Assembly (NCBI GenBank): GCA_947579605.1
Contig: OX388307.1
Location: 19,073,237 to 19,137,236 of the forward strand
Direction: 5' to 3'
Length of the DNA stretch: 64,000 nucleotides
Source of the DNA: Athripsodes cinereus
Taxonomy: Eukaryota; Arthropoda; Insecta; Trichoptera; Leptoceridae
This document shows, one piece after another, positions 36,479 through 47,967 of the stretch. The notes under the pieces are model-generated. The model was not told where the DNA came from. It searched no databases and was given only the letters and a program-made list of their open reading frames with translations. Position 1 is the first letter of the stretch, and every line of letters starts with the position of its first letter. Position numbers and translations under genes: made by a program.

Positions 36479-39239
36479 CATAAATACTAAACATCAATCA
36501 ACTTACATGAAATTCTAATATTAATTTTAAATTGTTTTCATAATGTACCAACTATAAAAATCGTTAGGTCTTAGAAAATTGAAAATAATTATATTAGTAT
36601 AACTATGCAGTACCTACAAAGATCACACTTCACACTTTTTTCTCGTATTTCCTTCAATGCTCATTGATTAGGTATGTGAATTTGTCATTGATAAAGATTA
36701 TTGATAATCAACACAATATAAACTCATACTCAAAAACATTCAGGATCGGCTAAAATTCAACATGTAAAATGTCTTTTTTGCTATCACTTGCTTTTACAAT
36801 ATAGGTATTCAAAAGAGAGGGAGACTTAGGTATTCATTGCTGGTTGCTCCATAGCTCACAAGTCACAAGAATTTATTGTATAAAATCATTGCTATTATCA
36901 ATTATTCAATGTCGTATAACTTAAAATACCCATTTCAAAATACAAAATGATGTTGTTGTCATTAATTGATGATTATTTAATTGGAACCCTCATTATCTGC
37001 ATCATGTCCCCATGACATAAACATAGCATAAAATATTATTCAACAACTCGAATACAAAATATCTACCTATCCATAGTTGTTTATTATTATACACAAAATA
37101 ATTATGTAGATTTAGGAATTCATCCATGTAAAGCGTTATAACAGAGCAGTTAAAAAATAATTGAGTTTTTTTTCTTATTTATCGTAATGCTCCTGTGTTA
37201 TGTATAAGAGTATTTGTTATTAGATTTTTATGGTACCTATGTTTGTTATTATATACTATTATAATATAACTATTTTATTCATATTTGCGTCACTATTTTG
37301 TAAACTAAGAGATAAATAAAGACAAGTAAATAAATACGATCGCGTTTCGGGCCAAATGTAGCTAGAGTTACCGAACTGATTTTTTTTTCAAACATGATAA
37401 TTATGTTAGAATATTCGTATTCGTTATAAGCAAGTGTTTTATATTCATAAATACGCGTTTTGGTGCAAACATAATATTGATAAAATAAACAAATACTTGT
37501 CCATTCGCAAATGTGCCAAATATTAGCTTTTCCGTTAAAATGTTTAAATAAGGATGCCAGATTGTTATGTGTTTGCAAAGAGATCTTTGTACAAAATTTC
37601 TCATGCAAAATGCTATTCTGCGGTGTTAAAAATTACAAATTGACATGTGAATGAGTTTAACTCAATACTTACTTAGAATGTTTAGCAAAACGACGAAGTT
37701 TTTGAGAATTACTAGTAAATTATTTTATAAGTACCTCTCCCTGATTAAGTAATGGAAGGTATAGGTACCTATACTTAGTTCAGCAATTAAGGTTGTCATA
37801 TTTCGCAGAAATAAAAACTTAGTGAATAATATTTGATTTATCATCAGATTCCCTTTGAATAATAAAGATACATAATCAACACCGTATAATATTTAATGAA
37901 TTACGCAATTGATTTTTCCGCCCAAACAGCTATTGGACCGTGTAGAGATTCGTTTAGAAATTATTTGAGATATTCCAATATAGATAGATAATATTTTCTC
38001 TTTATAAACATTTAGGTACCAACTACAACTGTTAGGTATCTGTGAAAGTGATCGTAAACATCGAGAAAATAATATAGCGCGATATGCCATCACTAGAGAA
38101 GATATTTTATATTTAGAACTATCACAATACATCGATAAATGATAAGTCATGCTCTGTCTCATTATTTAGTTTATCCATAGATTGAAGAGAGTACCGAAAA
38201 AACAACGAAGGTCGAACAGAAGTTATGTAATCGACATCGGCTTATTATATCTACAAATATGTAGTACCTAGTAGTAGAAACCTTTCATTTCAACTACATC
38301 AGTATCAACTCACCTCATACAACGAGGCATATGTACATACTCGTACTCATTCGAAAGTGGAATATGTAGGTAGGCTTCTGATCACAATATATCCATCTTA
38401 CAATATGCATAGACATACTGATGCTCTCACTATATGCGGCTGTGACAGCAGATAGAACATTGACATGATTGTCATTGCACCTTGATGTGATGGAAAAGTA
38501 TTAACAGGAAAAGTAAAGAATGATACTAATGTATTACAACTGTGTAGAACTTGTAAGTAGTATAAACAAATGTTTTAATAATATTATATTATTGTATGTC
38601 ATCAACACATTCGGGTGTATCAGATTGTGTGGATGAATTCTTTTGATACAATTTTTAAAGTAGTTTTTTGATGCCTAGGTTTAAAATTTACCATTACGCA
38701 TTTTTAAAGAAACAATATATAGATAGAACTAGGTTAATTTTTTGGTACAGTGACACTTTTTAATCTGAATATTTTATAAATTATGTTAATTTTATAATTC
38801 GGAAGTTTCATATTTGTGAAACTTGTAATGCTAATATTAACATTTCGATTGAGAATTCATAATAATGCATTTTATTTTATTTATTAATATAGGAGTTATA
38901 TAAGACAATTTTTAATAACTAGGTGATGTTAATAAAATAGACTTTATTATGTTGACATTTAGGTAAGAAACGTAACTTTGTGAATAATATTTCGTATTAC
39001 GTATTTTTCTTTGCCATTCTCGATCTTTGATCTTTAGACTCATAATAATTAAATGGTGTTGAAGGTATTTTGCTAATATAATTATCTAATAAATATTTAA
39101 GTCTGTTCATAAATATGTATGTTTGTTTATATATACCTACTTCGTTGTTTATTTCCAACCGTCAACTCCGAGAGAAGCATTAGGGCGGGAAACGCATGAC
39201 AGTAGGGCGAACAAATTAATGAAAGAATTAATTATACTT
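36479..39239. other. Intergenic or intronic, no gene seen
   Basis: Several short open frames (37279-37608, 37893-38162) have no recognisable domains and chance-like lengths. No repeat was recognised. Confidence 0.55.
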
Positions 39240-39370
39240 TTATGTATATCTAATCCATTAAGGCCTACACTACAAGTAGGGCAACCAGCGAAATAACTGC
39301 AAGTTGTTCTCTCCGTTCTATACGTCTTAACGCAGGACATCCAAAATAACAGAAAAAGTGAGGGACTCAA
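39240..39370 (-). mobile_element. Retroposon family A copy 6, degenerate
   Basis: On plus, CTACACTACAAGTAGGGCAAC followed by CTGCAAGTTGTTCTCTCCG corresponds to the complement of the family core; the microsatellite tail is lost. Limits are approximate. Confidence 0.55.
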
Positions 39371-40998
39371 TTTTATACACTTAAGATACATTAAATGAGA
39401 ATTTCCTAAGAGATTAGGCAATGAAATACAATAGATATTCTTTGTACCTTTATTTGTTGCAAATATATTTAAAAAGAAATTTATTGTTTATGCTGCCAGT
39501 ATTTGGTATAAATTATTTGAAGACACTTTTTCAATTTTTATATTTAAAAACCAATTATTTCAAATCTTAAAATCTATCTCTAGAGATACCATAATTATAT
39601 AAGTAGATAATAATAGACTGCGTCTACCCAATTAGTACCTTTATATTTATATACATAAATAAATTAGGTTAACATGAGATAACAATTATCTATAGTAGGT
39701 ACGTATAATTTTGCCGATGTAATGCGTACACTTGCACATTACAGTAAATTAATTATATACAACAATTTATGGTAGGTATGTAGATCAATTGGTTCCCTTT
39801 AAGTTCTTGTAGCCTTGAACACATTAGTTGAAAGTTGAACTGCGATAGATAAATAGAGATATAGATAGGTAATGATTAAACGTCATAACATGCGGGACAA
39901 GTTCGTTGTTGCTTGCTAAGATGTTGAACTAAACGTGAATTATATAATAAAAAATATACGTCCATGTATGTATGTTGTAATGGTCGTCTAAAAGTCAAAA
40001 ATAAAAGATTGTAAACTTAAACATTTATGGGAAATAATTTTATAACTAATAATTATCATTAAGACAATGTCATCTGCAGGTTTGATAAAATTATTAAAGT
40101 TTATAATTGTATATAAAGGATACATCAATTTAATTCTAAAGAATGCGATTAATTAACTATTGAAAAATATTTTAAAAATATGATAACGCGATAATGATTG
40201 ATGAAAGAATAAGTACTGTTAATGAAGCAGCTAGAGTGATATGATCATAAAATATTTATATGTATCTAGGTACTTACATAGTAGTTTACCTGATGTCTCT
40301 CGTCCAAGCAACATATTGCTTTCCTTCTTACGCTGGGTAGGATGGACATTTACCGGTGGTTGTTTGAGATTGTGAAGAAGGAATTTATAATTATCTGATT
40401 TGTTTATTTTTTCGCCTGCAATTATGTTTTTTATATGTGTGTATTGGTTCTTTAATGGAATAAATCAGCCCTAATTGGCTGGGTTGCGTAGTGAATTAAA
40501 AAAAAACTTATATAGTATGGGCACTTTTACATAAATATCCCATGGTAAAAAATAAAAGTCTTCGTGGGTAAGCAAATATATAATAAAAGCATTTTCAAAT
40601 TAGTGTAATACTTATTTTCTACGTAAAATAGTAGTCTATAAAACTTGTTGATGAATTAATAACAATCAATGACAGGAAAAACCCAGATGACTAATATTAA
40701 ATTCTTTATTTTAATTCAACATTTAATGATAAACAATTGGTTTCGAGATTTTTAAAATATGTACCTACTTATTACTAAACCAATGTTTAACGAATATACT
40801 TAATCCTGACAAGAATATTAAAGTAATGAACTTACATAGAATTAATTTGAATTCCAAATGACACAAATTCAATGAAATGTTTAATGAAGCTGAATACTCT
40901 GTATAGAAGTCAGTTGATATAATTATATTTTATCCTATTAGTTATTACAGGTACAGGTACAGGTACACAACCAAATTAACTTGGACTGATTTAAGCCA
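39371..40998. other. Intergenic or intronic, no gene seen
   Basis: Holds a 3.5-unit ACAGGT repeat at about 40948-40970. Nothing else was recognised. Confidence 0.6.
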
Positions 40999-41378
40999 TT
41001 AAGGGCCCCGTTTAGCAAAAACGGATATTCATGAAAAAAACAAAAAAAAATATAATTTATTTGTTCTATAATTGTAATAACTATCTAAGTTTTCGCAATA
41101 TTAAAAAAAAATGTATGAAAATTTGTAGGATTCTCGTGCATTTATGTACCAAACACACCCCCGAATTCGATTTTTAGAAATATGCTTTTTTATAAACGAA
41201 TACTATGAAGCTTAAATAAAGTTTTTTATAATAGTAAAAGTTTGATATTGGTAATTAATATTTGTTTTCATATTTTATCAAATCAAAATGTTCGTAGGGT
41301 CAACAAGTTTTGAGAGTTTGTGTACCAAACTTGTTGAAAATTGAATGTTTTATCGTTTTTGCTAAAGAGGCCCTTTAA
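40999..41378. mobile_element. Candidate TTAA-flanked MITE (TTTAGCAAAAACG ends)
   Basis: The left end TTAAGGGCCCCGTTTAGC followed by AAAAACG is mirrored at the right as CGTTTTTGCTAAAGAGGCCC followed by TTTAA. The inverted arms cover about 25-35 bp with mismatches. TTAA sits outside both ends, as in piggyBac-type insertions, though it could be part of the arms. The interior is AT-rich with no ORF. Confidence 0.6.
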
Positions 41379-42783
41379 GAATAGAAGAAAACATTTCTAT
41401 AACATTTTAACCAATTATGAACTCACAGTTTTTTATAATTTACTGCAGATATCGTTCATTTTAACAGAAAATGAATGTCACATTAATTGGAATTTTTAGA
41501 TTTCTCCTACATATATTAATGAAGTGTACCAGGTATATAATATTATTTTATTGGCGATTTTATTCACGCAAGTTTATTATTTTTTGCAATCTTAATTGTG
41601 ATATCCAGATGATGATAATAATGTCATATAATAATAATAATTGTACACGTGACATAAGACTTTTAAACATGCTGCAATTAAAATCATTATAAAATCTAAG
41701 ATGCAATATATACCTTATATTAAGTTGCTAATAAAAAAAAACATGCTAATGAATATATTATACACTAAGTAGTAGCTGTAGCAGTGAAGTATAATGAATA
41801 ATTAAAATATGCTTCTCAATTATATGATAATCTTTCCTGCCTCTAAAGTCTCTACTTAACACACGTCAATGTTAATGTAGGTACCTACCTACTTTGTATA
41901 TATATTGTATTCATATTTAATGGTAGTTTATTCTTGCCCATGAAATTATATATATAAAATATAATGTATTATTATAATAAAATTGTAACACAATAAAGTA
42001 TAGAAGTCTTGCATGTAAATTATACATCGTCATTCTTACTCCACATTTCCTAATGTTTATTTCGTTTCCAATTCTGTGTATCGATCTTGATCGATTAATT
42101 TTTGTAGCTTTGTATTACAACTTATTTTAAAGTCCTAAACACGAAACCATAATGCCTAACATCACAAAACTTTCATACATAAACAACTGTGGTAATATTT
42201 TATAGAAAACTAATACTCGTATAAAAATGCATAAACACTATCAATCTATTTTATGGAAGGTGAATGATAATATGGCAAGTCTGATGTCTTCCTGTTCGTA
42301 TCAATTTATAATTTCAACATTATATTTTTCTAACTTATTTCATTTTAAAGTTATATAATAATCTTCATTTTTACGTCGTAGATATTTTGTTATTTTTAAC
42401 CAAAATACGATATTTTATTACGATAATTTATTTCCTAGTTTCATATATCAAGAGATAAATATATATATAAAACTAATAAGACATTATCGATGCTTTTGTG
42501 TTATTCATCTTATCTTAAAATTCTGCGACTATTTAATTGGGTCTATTTATTTATATCAATGTTTAGTATTTTTTTAACGCTTACTGTTTCTTTAAAAGGG
42601 CAAAATATACTTACCTACAAAATTTTACGATAATGATTAAATACAGAGAAAAACATTTGTCCATATAGATAAAACAATACATAAAGTAAATCATAAAATA
42701 CAAAAACAAAACACGTTTATATAAAAATTAGCGTATTGACTTTTGAATCCCTCATTTATTATTGAATTTGTAAAAAATATATC
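41379..42783. other. Intergenic or intronic, no gene seen
   Basis: A 73-codon frame at 41471-41692 has no recognised domain. Otherwise AT-rich. Confidence 0.6.
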
Positions 42784-42905
42784 AGAGCGCAAGGAATGTC
42801 GTGGGAAGAGGTGACGCAATTGGCACAGAGACGCTCTGAATGGAGGAGGCTGGTTTCTGCCCTGTGCTCCCGAGAGGAGCGTTGAGGGCGATGATGATGA
42901 TGATG
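42784..42905 (+). mobile_element. LINE 3' end with ATG/GAT microsatellite tail
   Basis: The frame 42784-42885 reads RAQGMSWEEVTQLAQRRSEW and then RRLVSALCSREER before TGA, a typical last ~30 residues of an insect LINE reverse transcriptase. The stop is followed directly by GGCGATGATGATGATGATG. Strongly 5'-truncated; a related, more decayed copy is at 56045-56145. Confidence 0.85.
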
Positions 42906-44158
42906 AAAAAATATATTTTAACAGATATTGTTTTCATGAAGGCAGTGTTTATAACGCGTTTTAAAATTTTAATTATCATAATTAATTACGGGATAATGTC
43001 GTAATGTTATCTCAATTAAGTTTATAAATAATGATACAAAGATATCAATTTGTTTGTTGCGTAGCTGCATATTATTATTGGTTGTTCGTTACTTATGTTT
43101 TGTTTAATGTGTAAAGTACAAAGTCCTTACAATAGTTGGTATTATTATTATCATTGAACATTTGCAAAGGTAGGTAAATAGATATTCTTACATATTGTTG
43201 TAATATATCATTACCGTATGACACGATAATAATGCTCGTTAAAAATAATCTTAACCCGTACGCATACTATTATTGAAATTGACTATCCTATGGTGTCCAA
43301 TAATACATCGCGATCAGTTTACATTGTTTAACATATTATATACAATAAATTCTTTGCCTTACATAACGTAAACAATAACAATATTCAGAATTAATTCATA
43401 GTTTTCATCTAATACATTGCCTCACTATATTCATCAGAATACATAGTATGTTGTAGTCTTATTACGTATCTTCATGAAGTGATATGAAATACAATGGACT
43501 CATATTATTTGCAATAACAATCCTTTGCCATCAATCACCGTGACTCTATAATATAACAGGTGAAGGTTTTGCACAGGAAACTTTACTATATACATATCTA
43601 CAATTATAGCAAACAGCTGTCGTCTTTTCACATATGAATAACATAATATTATTTATTATTTACATATTATATGTGAAACCAGACATTACATAGTATTTGA
43701 ACAATTCAAAGACGACGTAAAATACTTGGTTATTTTCCAGTGAAAGAGACAAAATGAGGATGCATTTACACTCGTGACTTAGTACAATTTCAGATCAAAC
43801 CGATTTATACATTTTATTGTTTATCGGCACAGTTAGTGTTTTGGATGAGTTGATTCATCTTCACTCAGCTATGAATAACAATCATATATTATAATCATCT
43901 CATTCATATTGGAAGAAATAAATAAAATAGTATTATAATAAAAAAACGGTTTCTTTCTAAACGGTACAATGCTATATTCATGATTTGACTATTAAACACA
44001 ACTCAACCATAGTTATTTTAATCATAAAACAGTATTTTGTTCTAATTTATAGCTAATATATTCAATAAAATAGTGGGAAGTGATTGAAAGTAAAAGTGTA
44101 AACGGAAGCTACATTTAAAGTACGAATTGTTTACAAAAGTAGTAGAAAACACTTCGAG
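42906..44158. other. Intergenic or intronic, no gene seen; leader of candidate exon at right end
   Basis: AT-rich. The last ~80 bp (from about 44075) carry GTGATTGAAAGTAAAAGTG words similar to the leader before 25422. Confidence 0.5.
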
Positions 44159-44216
44159 ATGCAAGGCAAGGATAAGTTGTGTGCAAAACTCACAAGCACA
44201 TTCCTTCGGAAGTGGT
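44159..44216 (+). CDS. Candidate first coding exon, 19 codons, phase-1 donor
   Basis: ATG at 44159 (CTTCGAGATGC) opens MQGKDKLCAKLTSTFLRKW, then one base of a split codon, then a strong donor GTAAGTAT at 44217. Base composition is clearly richer than the flanks. The phase matches that of the candidate exon at 25422-25443, so both could splice to the same downstream exon. A short basic start ending in RKW just before a phase-1 intron would fit the cytoplasmic start of a membrane protein such as a CD36 relative (where a hydrophobic segment follows), but the downstream exon is not in the window. Confidence 0.4.
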
Positions 44217-44734
44217 GTAAGTATAATAATTATTTATTTAAAAATATGTATAATTATATATAGATACTCAAATAAATACGAGTCATTGCCAATATGCTTG
44301 TAAGTGTACGTACTCTACATAGTGTCGCGCTCTACAAAATGATTTTACATTTAAATTTCATAGATTCAAATCATCTCATAGATTGGGTAATCATAATATT
44401 GCAATAAAGCATAATATGATGTGTTTTTCCTCTGTTGATTCACTCCACGAACTAACCTGACAGTTTCAATTTTATAAACAAGAGGATGTATTATAACTGT
44501 CCGGTAAATTGTGTTATTTAATCACAATAAAGCTTAAAAGGATCTGTTTTTCGCATAACTGTAATCATTATAGTGTTCAAGGATATTGAAGGATCCACCG
44601 ACTTTCCGCAAAAACGATAAAGAGAAAATCGTTAAGATACATAAGGTATGCGCGACTGCGAGTGCGCCATATATTTGAGAGAGCCGTAGTTTTTTCTTAA
44701 ATTCTTATTTTCGTTTTTTTTTTTAATATCATAA
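44217..44734. other. Presumed intron or intergenic, no feature seen
   Basis: AT-rich with a GC-richer piece GTATGCGCGACTGCGAGTGC near 44647; nothing was identified. Confidence 0.5.
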
Positions 44735-44800
44735 TATCTTTTTATCTATACTATCACGCTGCCAACCAAAAAGGGGGTAGCTAGTGAACGCTTCCTTCTT
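44735..44800 (-). mobile_element. Retroposon family A copy 7, degenerate
   Basis: On plus, TTATCTATACTATCACGCTG and GGGGGTAGCTAGTGAACG match the complement of the family end including a TATC tail remnant. Confidence 0.5.
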
Positions 44801-44941
44801 TTTTCGAAGAAGTTTTTTCACATGACCGATAATGGACATAATTATTAGCTTTTTCACTTGCTTTTTGCCCTCCTTCAATAAAAGAAGATGTAATGTAAAA
44901 TTCAAGAACATTTTTACGAGTCATATTGATCTAATACGTAT

Positions 44942-45524
44942 GAAAATTCGGAACTCATTGAGATGGTAGGCCCCAATGTCAGATATCTGTCAAATATAGT
45001 TTTCTATGGAGGAAAATTGTTGCTACAATAATATTTGGATTTTTTGGCGAAATATTTTATTTTTTTAATTTGCAAAAATAAAATAAAACCGTCAAAAATA
45101 AAATCTAATTCAAATATAAACTTAAGGAAATTTGTATTCGAAGTAGATTTTAGGCAAAAATAAAATCTACCTCGAATATAAACTTTAGGAAATTTGTATT
45201 CGAATAAGATTTTAATTTTGCCGGTTTTATTTTATTTTTTCCGGCAAAAATAAAATGAAACCGGCAAAAATAAAATCTAACTCGAATACAAATTTCTTAA
45301 ACTTTTTATTCGAATTAGATTTTATTTTTGCTGGTTTTATTAAAACCAGCAAAAATAAAATCTAACTCGAATGTTAACTTTGACGGTGTCGAAAAACTTG
45401 GTGCTCAAAAATAATTAAACGTGGTGACCAAAAAATAATTCTACATATGGCAACAATTACTTTTTCTATGAAATCTCACATTTGACAACAGTGGGGCCTA
45501 CCATCTCATATAGTTCCGGAAATT
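44942..45524. mobile_element. 583-bp fold-back element with nested inner palindromes
   Basis: Outer arms: GAGATGGTAGGCCCCA at 44960 is mirrored by TGGGGCCTACCATCTC ending at 45507, and the match extends outward through TTCGGAACT / AGTTCCGGAA and inward for ~80 bp with mismatches. The inside (about 45060-45375) is a chain of alternating direct and inverted copies of one unit built on GGCAAAAATAAAATCTAAC and TCGAATACAAATTTCTTAA, at least four times. Non-coding. No clear target duplication was identified. Confidence 0.8.
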
Positions 45525-46009
45525 CTACTTCTTACCACCGATTTTGTTTGGAATATACCAATACACAAAATTCAACAGTCACACTACGACGTCACACTTT
45601 ACAAGCGTATCAAATTAATGAAATTGTATATTTTTTTTTTGAAAAACAACTATTAAATAAGAATATTTTTATCAATTTATTTATTTCCTGTGATAGTGCA
45701 TCATCTGAAAATGATTAGTCCATCAATTTAGTCATTTTATTAAATAACGCGGTACTTAAAAAATCAAAGATTTTATCGTGGCAATAATTCACTTTTTATA
45801 ACTCCATAAATGGGTTATTTTTATGTTGCTTATCAGTATACTCACTGTATAAAATATTTATTTGTTGATTAAACTCAGGATATGACTATGTCAAGGATAT
45901 TTTGTAGTTTTTTTACATCAGCTCTGTTAAAGGTAGTTGACCTTCTAAATCATTTATTCTCTGCCAATTCAAAATAAAGCAATAAACAATTTAAAATTGA
46001 TTTGATTTA
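45525..46009. other. Intergenic or intronic, no gene seen
   Basis: AT-rich, no feature recognised. Confidence 0.6.
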
Positions 46010-46245
46010 AAATTGAATTGAAAACAATTTAAAACACAAATAAAACATTTCAATGAACTACCCAGTGAAGTGCGATCCGTTCTTTGTTATGAGAGGTTCA
46101 GGGGATGTGTAAAGGAATATGTTGTAAAGACAAATATGAATACAATGTGAAATGCGATTGATAGTGATGTGATTCTAGGGTGGGAAATGATTTATAAGAA
46201 GTGAAATTTTGCATGTCTTGTATTTTTGGTTTATTTTTTCTGATA
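46010..46245 (+). mobile_element. LINE 3' end (reverse transcriptase C-terminus and 3' UTR)
   Basis: The frame ending at about 46151 reads QIKHFNELPSEVRSVLCYER and then FRGCVKEYVV before TGA. The FNELPSEVR...F...K..Y pattern is the usual extreme C-terminus of LINE reverse transcriptases. A GC-richer 3' UTR leads into the GT repeat at 46246. Strongly 5'-truncated. Confidence 0.75.
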
Positions 46246-46287
46246 GATATGTGTGTGTGTGTGTGTGTGTGTTTGTGTGGGTGTGTG

Positions 46288-46339
<52 letters not shown>

Positions 46340-46340
46340 G
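46246..46340 (+). repeat. (GT)n microsatellite, interrupted
   Basis: About 95 bp of GT dinucleotides with a few TTTGTGTGGG and GAGGG interruptions, directly after the LINE 3' UTR, possibly its tail. The 61-codon frame 46201-46386 is translated microsatellite. Confidence 0.95.
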
Positions 46341-46938
46341 GATGGTGTGTTTTTGGGTTAGAATGAATTGTGGTATGTATTGGTGAGTCTTTGTGAATGA
46401 TGGATGGTGAGATAATATAGTTAAGTATAGTTATAATGTGTAGGTTATGATAGGTATATAAATAGATAAATATAAGTAAATGAAAAAGTATATAATGTTT
46501 AATAGGTGTGTATTAATTGGTTTATACTCCCTCCCTATACACGAGATATCTCTAATAGGGAGGTAGTTGTAATATTATTGTGATTGTTTTTCATTGTTTA
46601 TTGAAAATAATATTGTATTGTGTACCTACTTTTGAAAAAAAAAAAAAAAAAAACAAATTCAAATTCGAAAAGCATTTATTTACCTTTCTCATTTAACTTT
46701 ATATTTATTTATTGTATTCTTTACTGTACACTGGTTACAATATTTCCAATCAATAAAATCATGAACATATCAGAAGTTATACAATTCAATGTACATAGGG
46801 CGAGTTTATCGCTCGAATGCGATGTCTTCTTAATAATTTATATAATCTTACACATGCCAATAATATCTAGCATCTGTTTTTATTATTACATACTATGTTT
46901 TTTTATGTATATATTTCATATGTATACATCTCGGAATC
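46341..46938. other. Spacer between two LINE fragments
   Basis: Holds an 18-base A run at 46636-46653 and a 114-codon frame at 46620-46964 with no recognised domain that runs into the next LINE. Possibly the end of another retroposon (A run), not identified. Confidence 0.45.
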
Positions 46939-47785
46939 TCTGTTCATGCGGAGCCTGGGACTAAAGGACTTAGTAGGGCAATCGGCGTGATCCGAAAGAG
47001 GACTTTTGAAGTTTGGCAAGATAGGTGGGATCGGGGGAGAACTGCTAGATTGGTCTACAGTTTTCTCCCTGATGTATGTGAGAGAATGAAGAGGCGATTC
47101 CTTTCCCTCAATCACCATGCCGTCCAGCTTGTTACGGGCCACGGTGATCTAAAGGGCAGGTTATATGACCTTGGCCTAGCGGAGAATCCGTGGTGTGTTT
47201 GTGGGTTGGGGGCGCAGTATGCTGGGCACATCCTATGGGAGTGCTCCGTGATGAATGATGCTAGAGATGTAATGATAGACGATATGAGTGAAGACACTCC
47301 CAGGCCAATATGGTTTGGGGAGGTTCTGCAATGCTCGAGAAACCTTAAAGCATTTTTGGTGTTTGTGGATGTGTGGGTATCTCGTTGGGAGCTTCTGCGT
47401 CAGCCGGGTTTACCCCCGCCTGACGTGGAAGGGTCTTAGGGTTGGTTTTGCCCATTGCGGCGTTGGCGCGATAGCGAACTCGTGTTTTCGTTGTGTCGTC
47501 CTGTCTCCCTCGGTGGAGAGTAGGTTTGGGAGGTATGTCCCTTTTGGGAGGGTTTAATGTTTTCACACCATTCAGACACTGGTGGCTCTCGGGCTTGCGC
47601 CCTCGGAACGCCAATTAACACGTTTCTGGACACCTCACCTCGGCCTTCTGTTACTACCAATTTGTACACATAATTCATTTATTCGATATTATTTCTGTTT
47701 TATTACTTGTGTTATTCTTGTCCTGTTGTATATATTTTTTTTTCTACATTGTTATTATTTTATATTTTATTAAATAAACATCTTT
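46939..47785 (+). mobile_element. Non-LTR retrotransposon 3' part (R1/I/jockey-type RT C-terminus plus 3' UTR)
   Basis: The frame is open from about 46939 to the stop at 47439. It contains VWQDRWDRGRTARLVYSFLP, LVTGHGDLKGRLYDLGL, ENPWCVCG and HILWEC. The W..RW..G.TAR, LxTGHG and CxCG...H...C layout is that of the region downstream of the reverse transcriptase in R1/I/jockey-like elements. A GC-richer 3' UTR follows, ending with AATAAA near 47773-47778. The body has no internal stop, but the 5' part (endonuclease and catalytic RT) is missing, so it is a dead, fairly recent 5' truncation. Confidence 0.9.
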
Positions 47786-47793
47786 CAAAAGGG

Positions 47794-47967
47794 ACATTGA
47801 AGAGAGAGTGTTGCATAAAAGATTCCCACGATGGCGGTTTTGGCCGGCAGGCCCTTCAGGCCTGCCCAATGGCCCGCCCGTGAGGACAAATTTAGTTTAA
47901 TTATGCGGATAAATAGGAGTTCACAACTCCTGAGATATCCTGGTGGAGGTGGGTCTCTCTTCAATGT
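47794..47967. mobile_element. 174-bp GC-rich element with short inverted ends
   Basis: ACATTGAAGAGAGA at 47794 is mirrored by TCTCTCTTCAATGT ending at 47967. The inside contains two hairpins, GGCAGGCCCTTCAGGCCTGCC and AGGAGTTCACAACTCCT, and is GC-rich against AT-rich flanks. It begins 9 bp after the LINE's AT-rich end. It could be a MITE or a structured RNA-derived retroposon; no known RNA family was recognised. Confidence 0.6.

Noticed and set aside
46201..46386. 61-codon Cys/Val-rich ORF
   Set aside because: Translated GT microsatellite.
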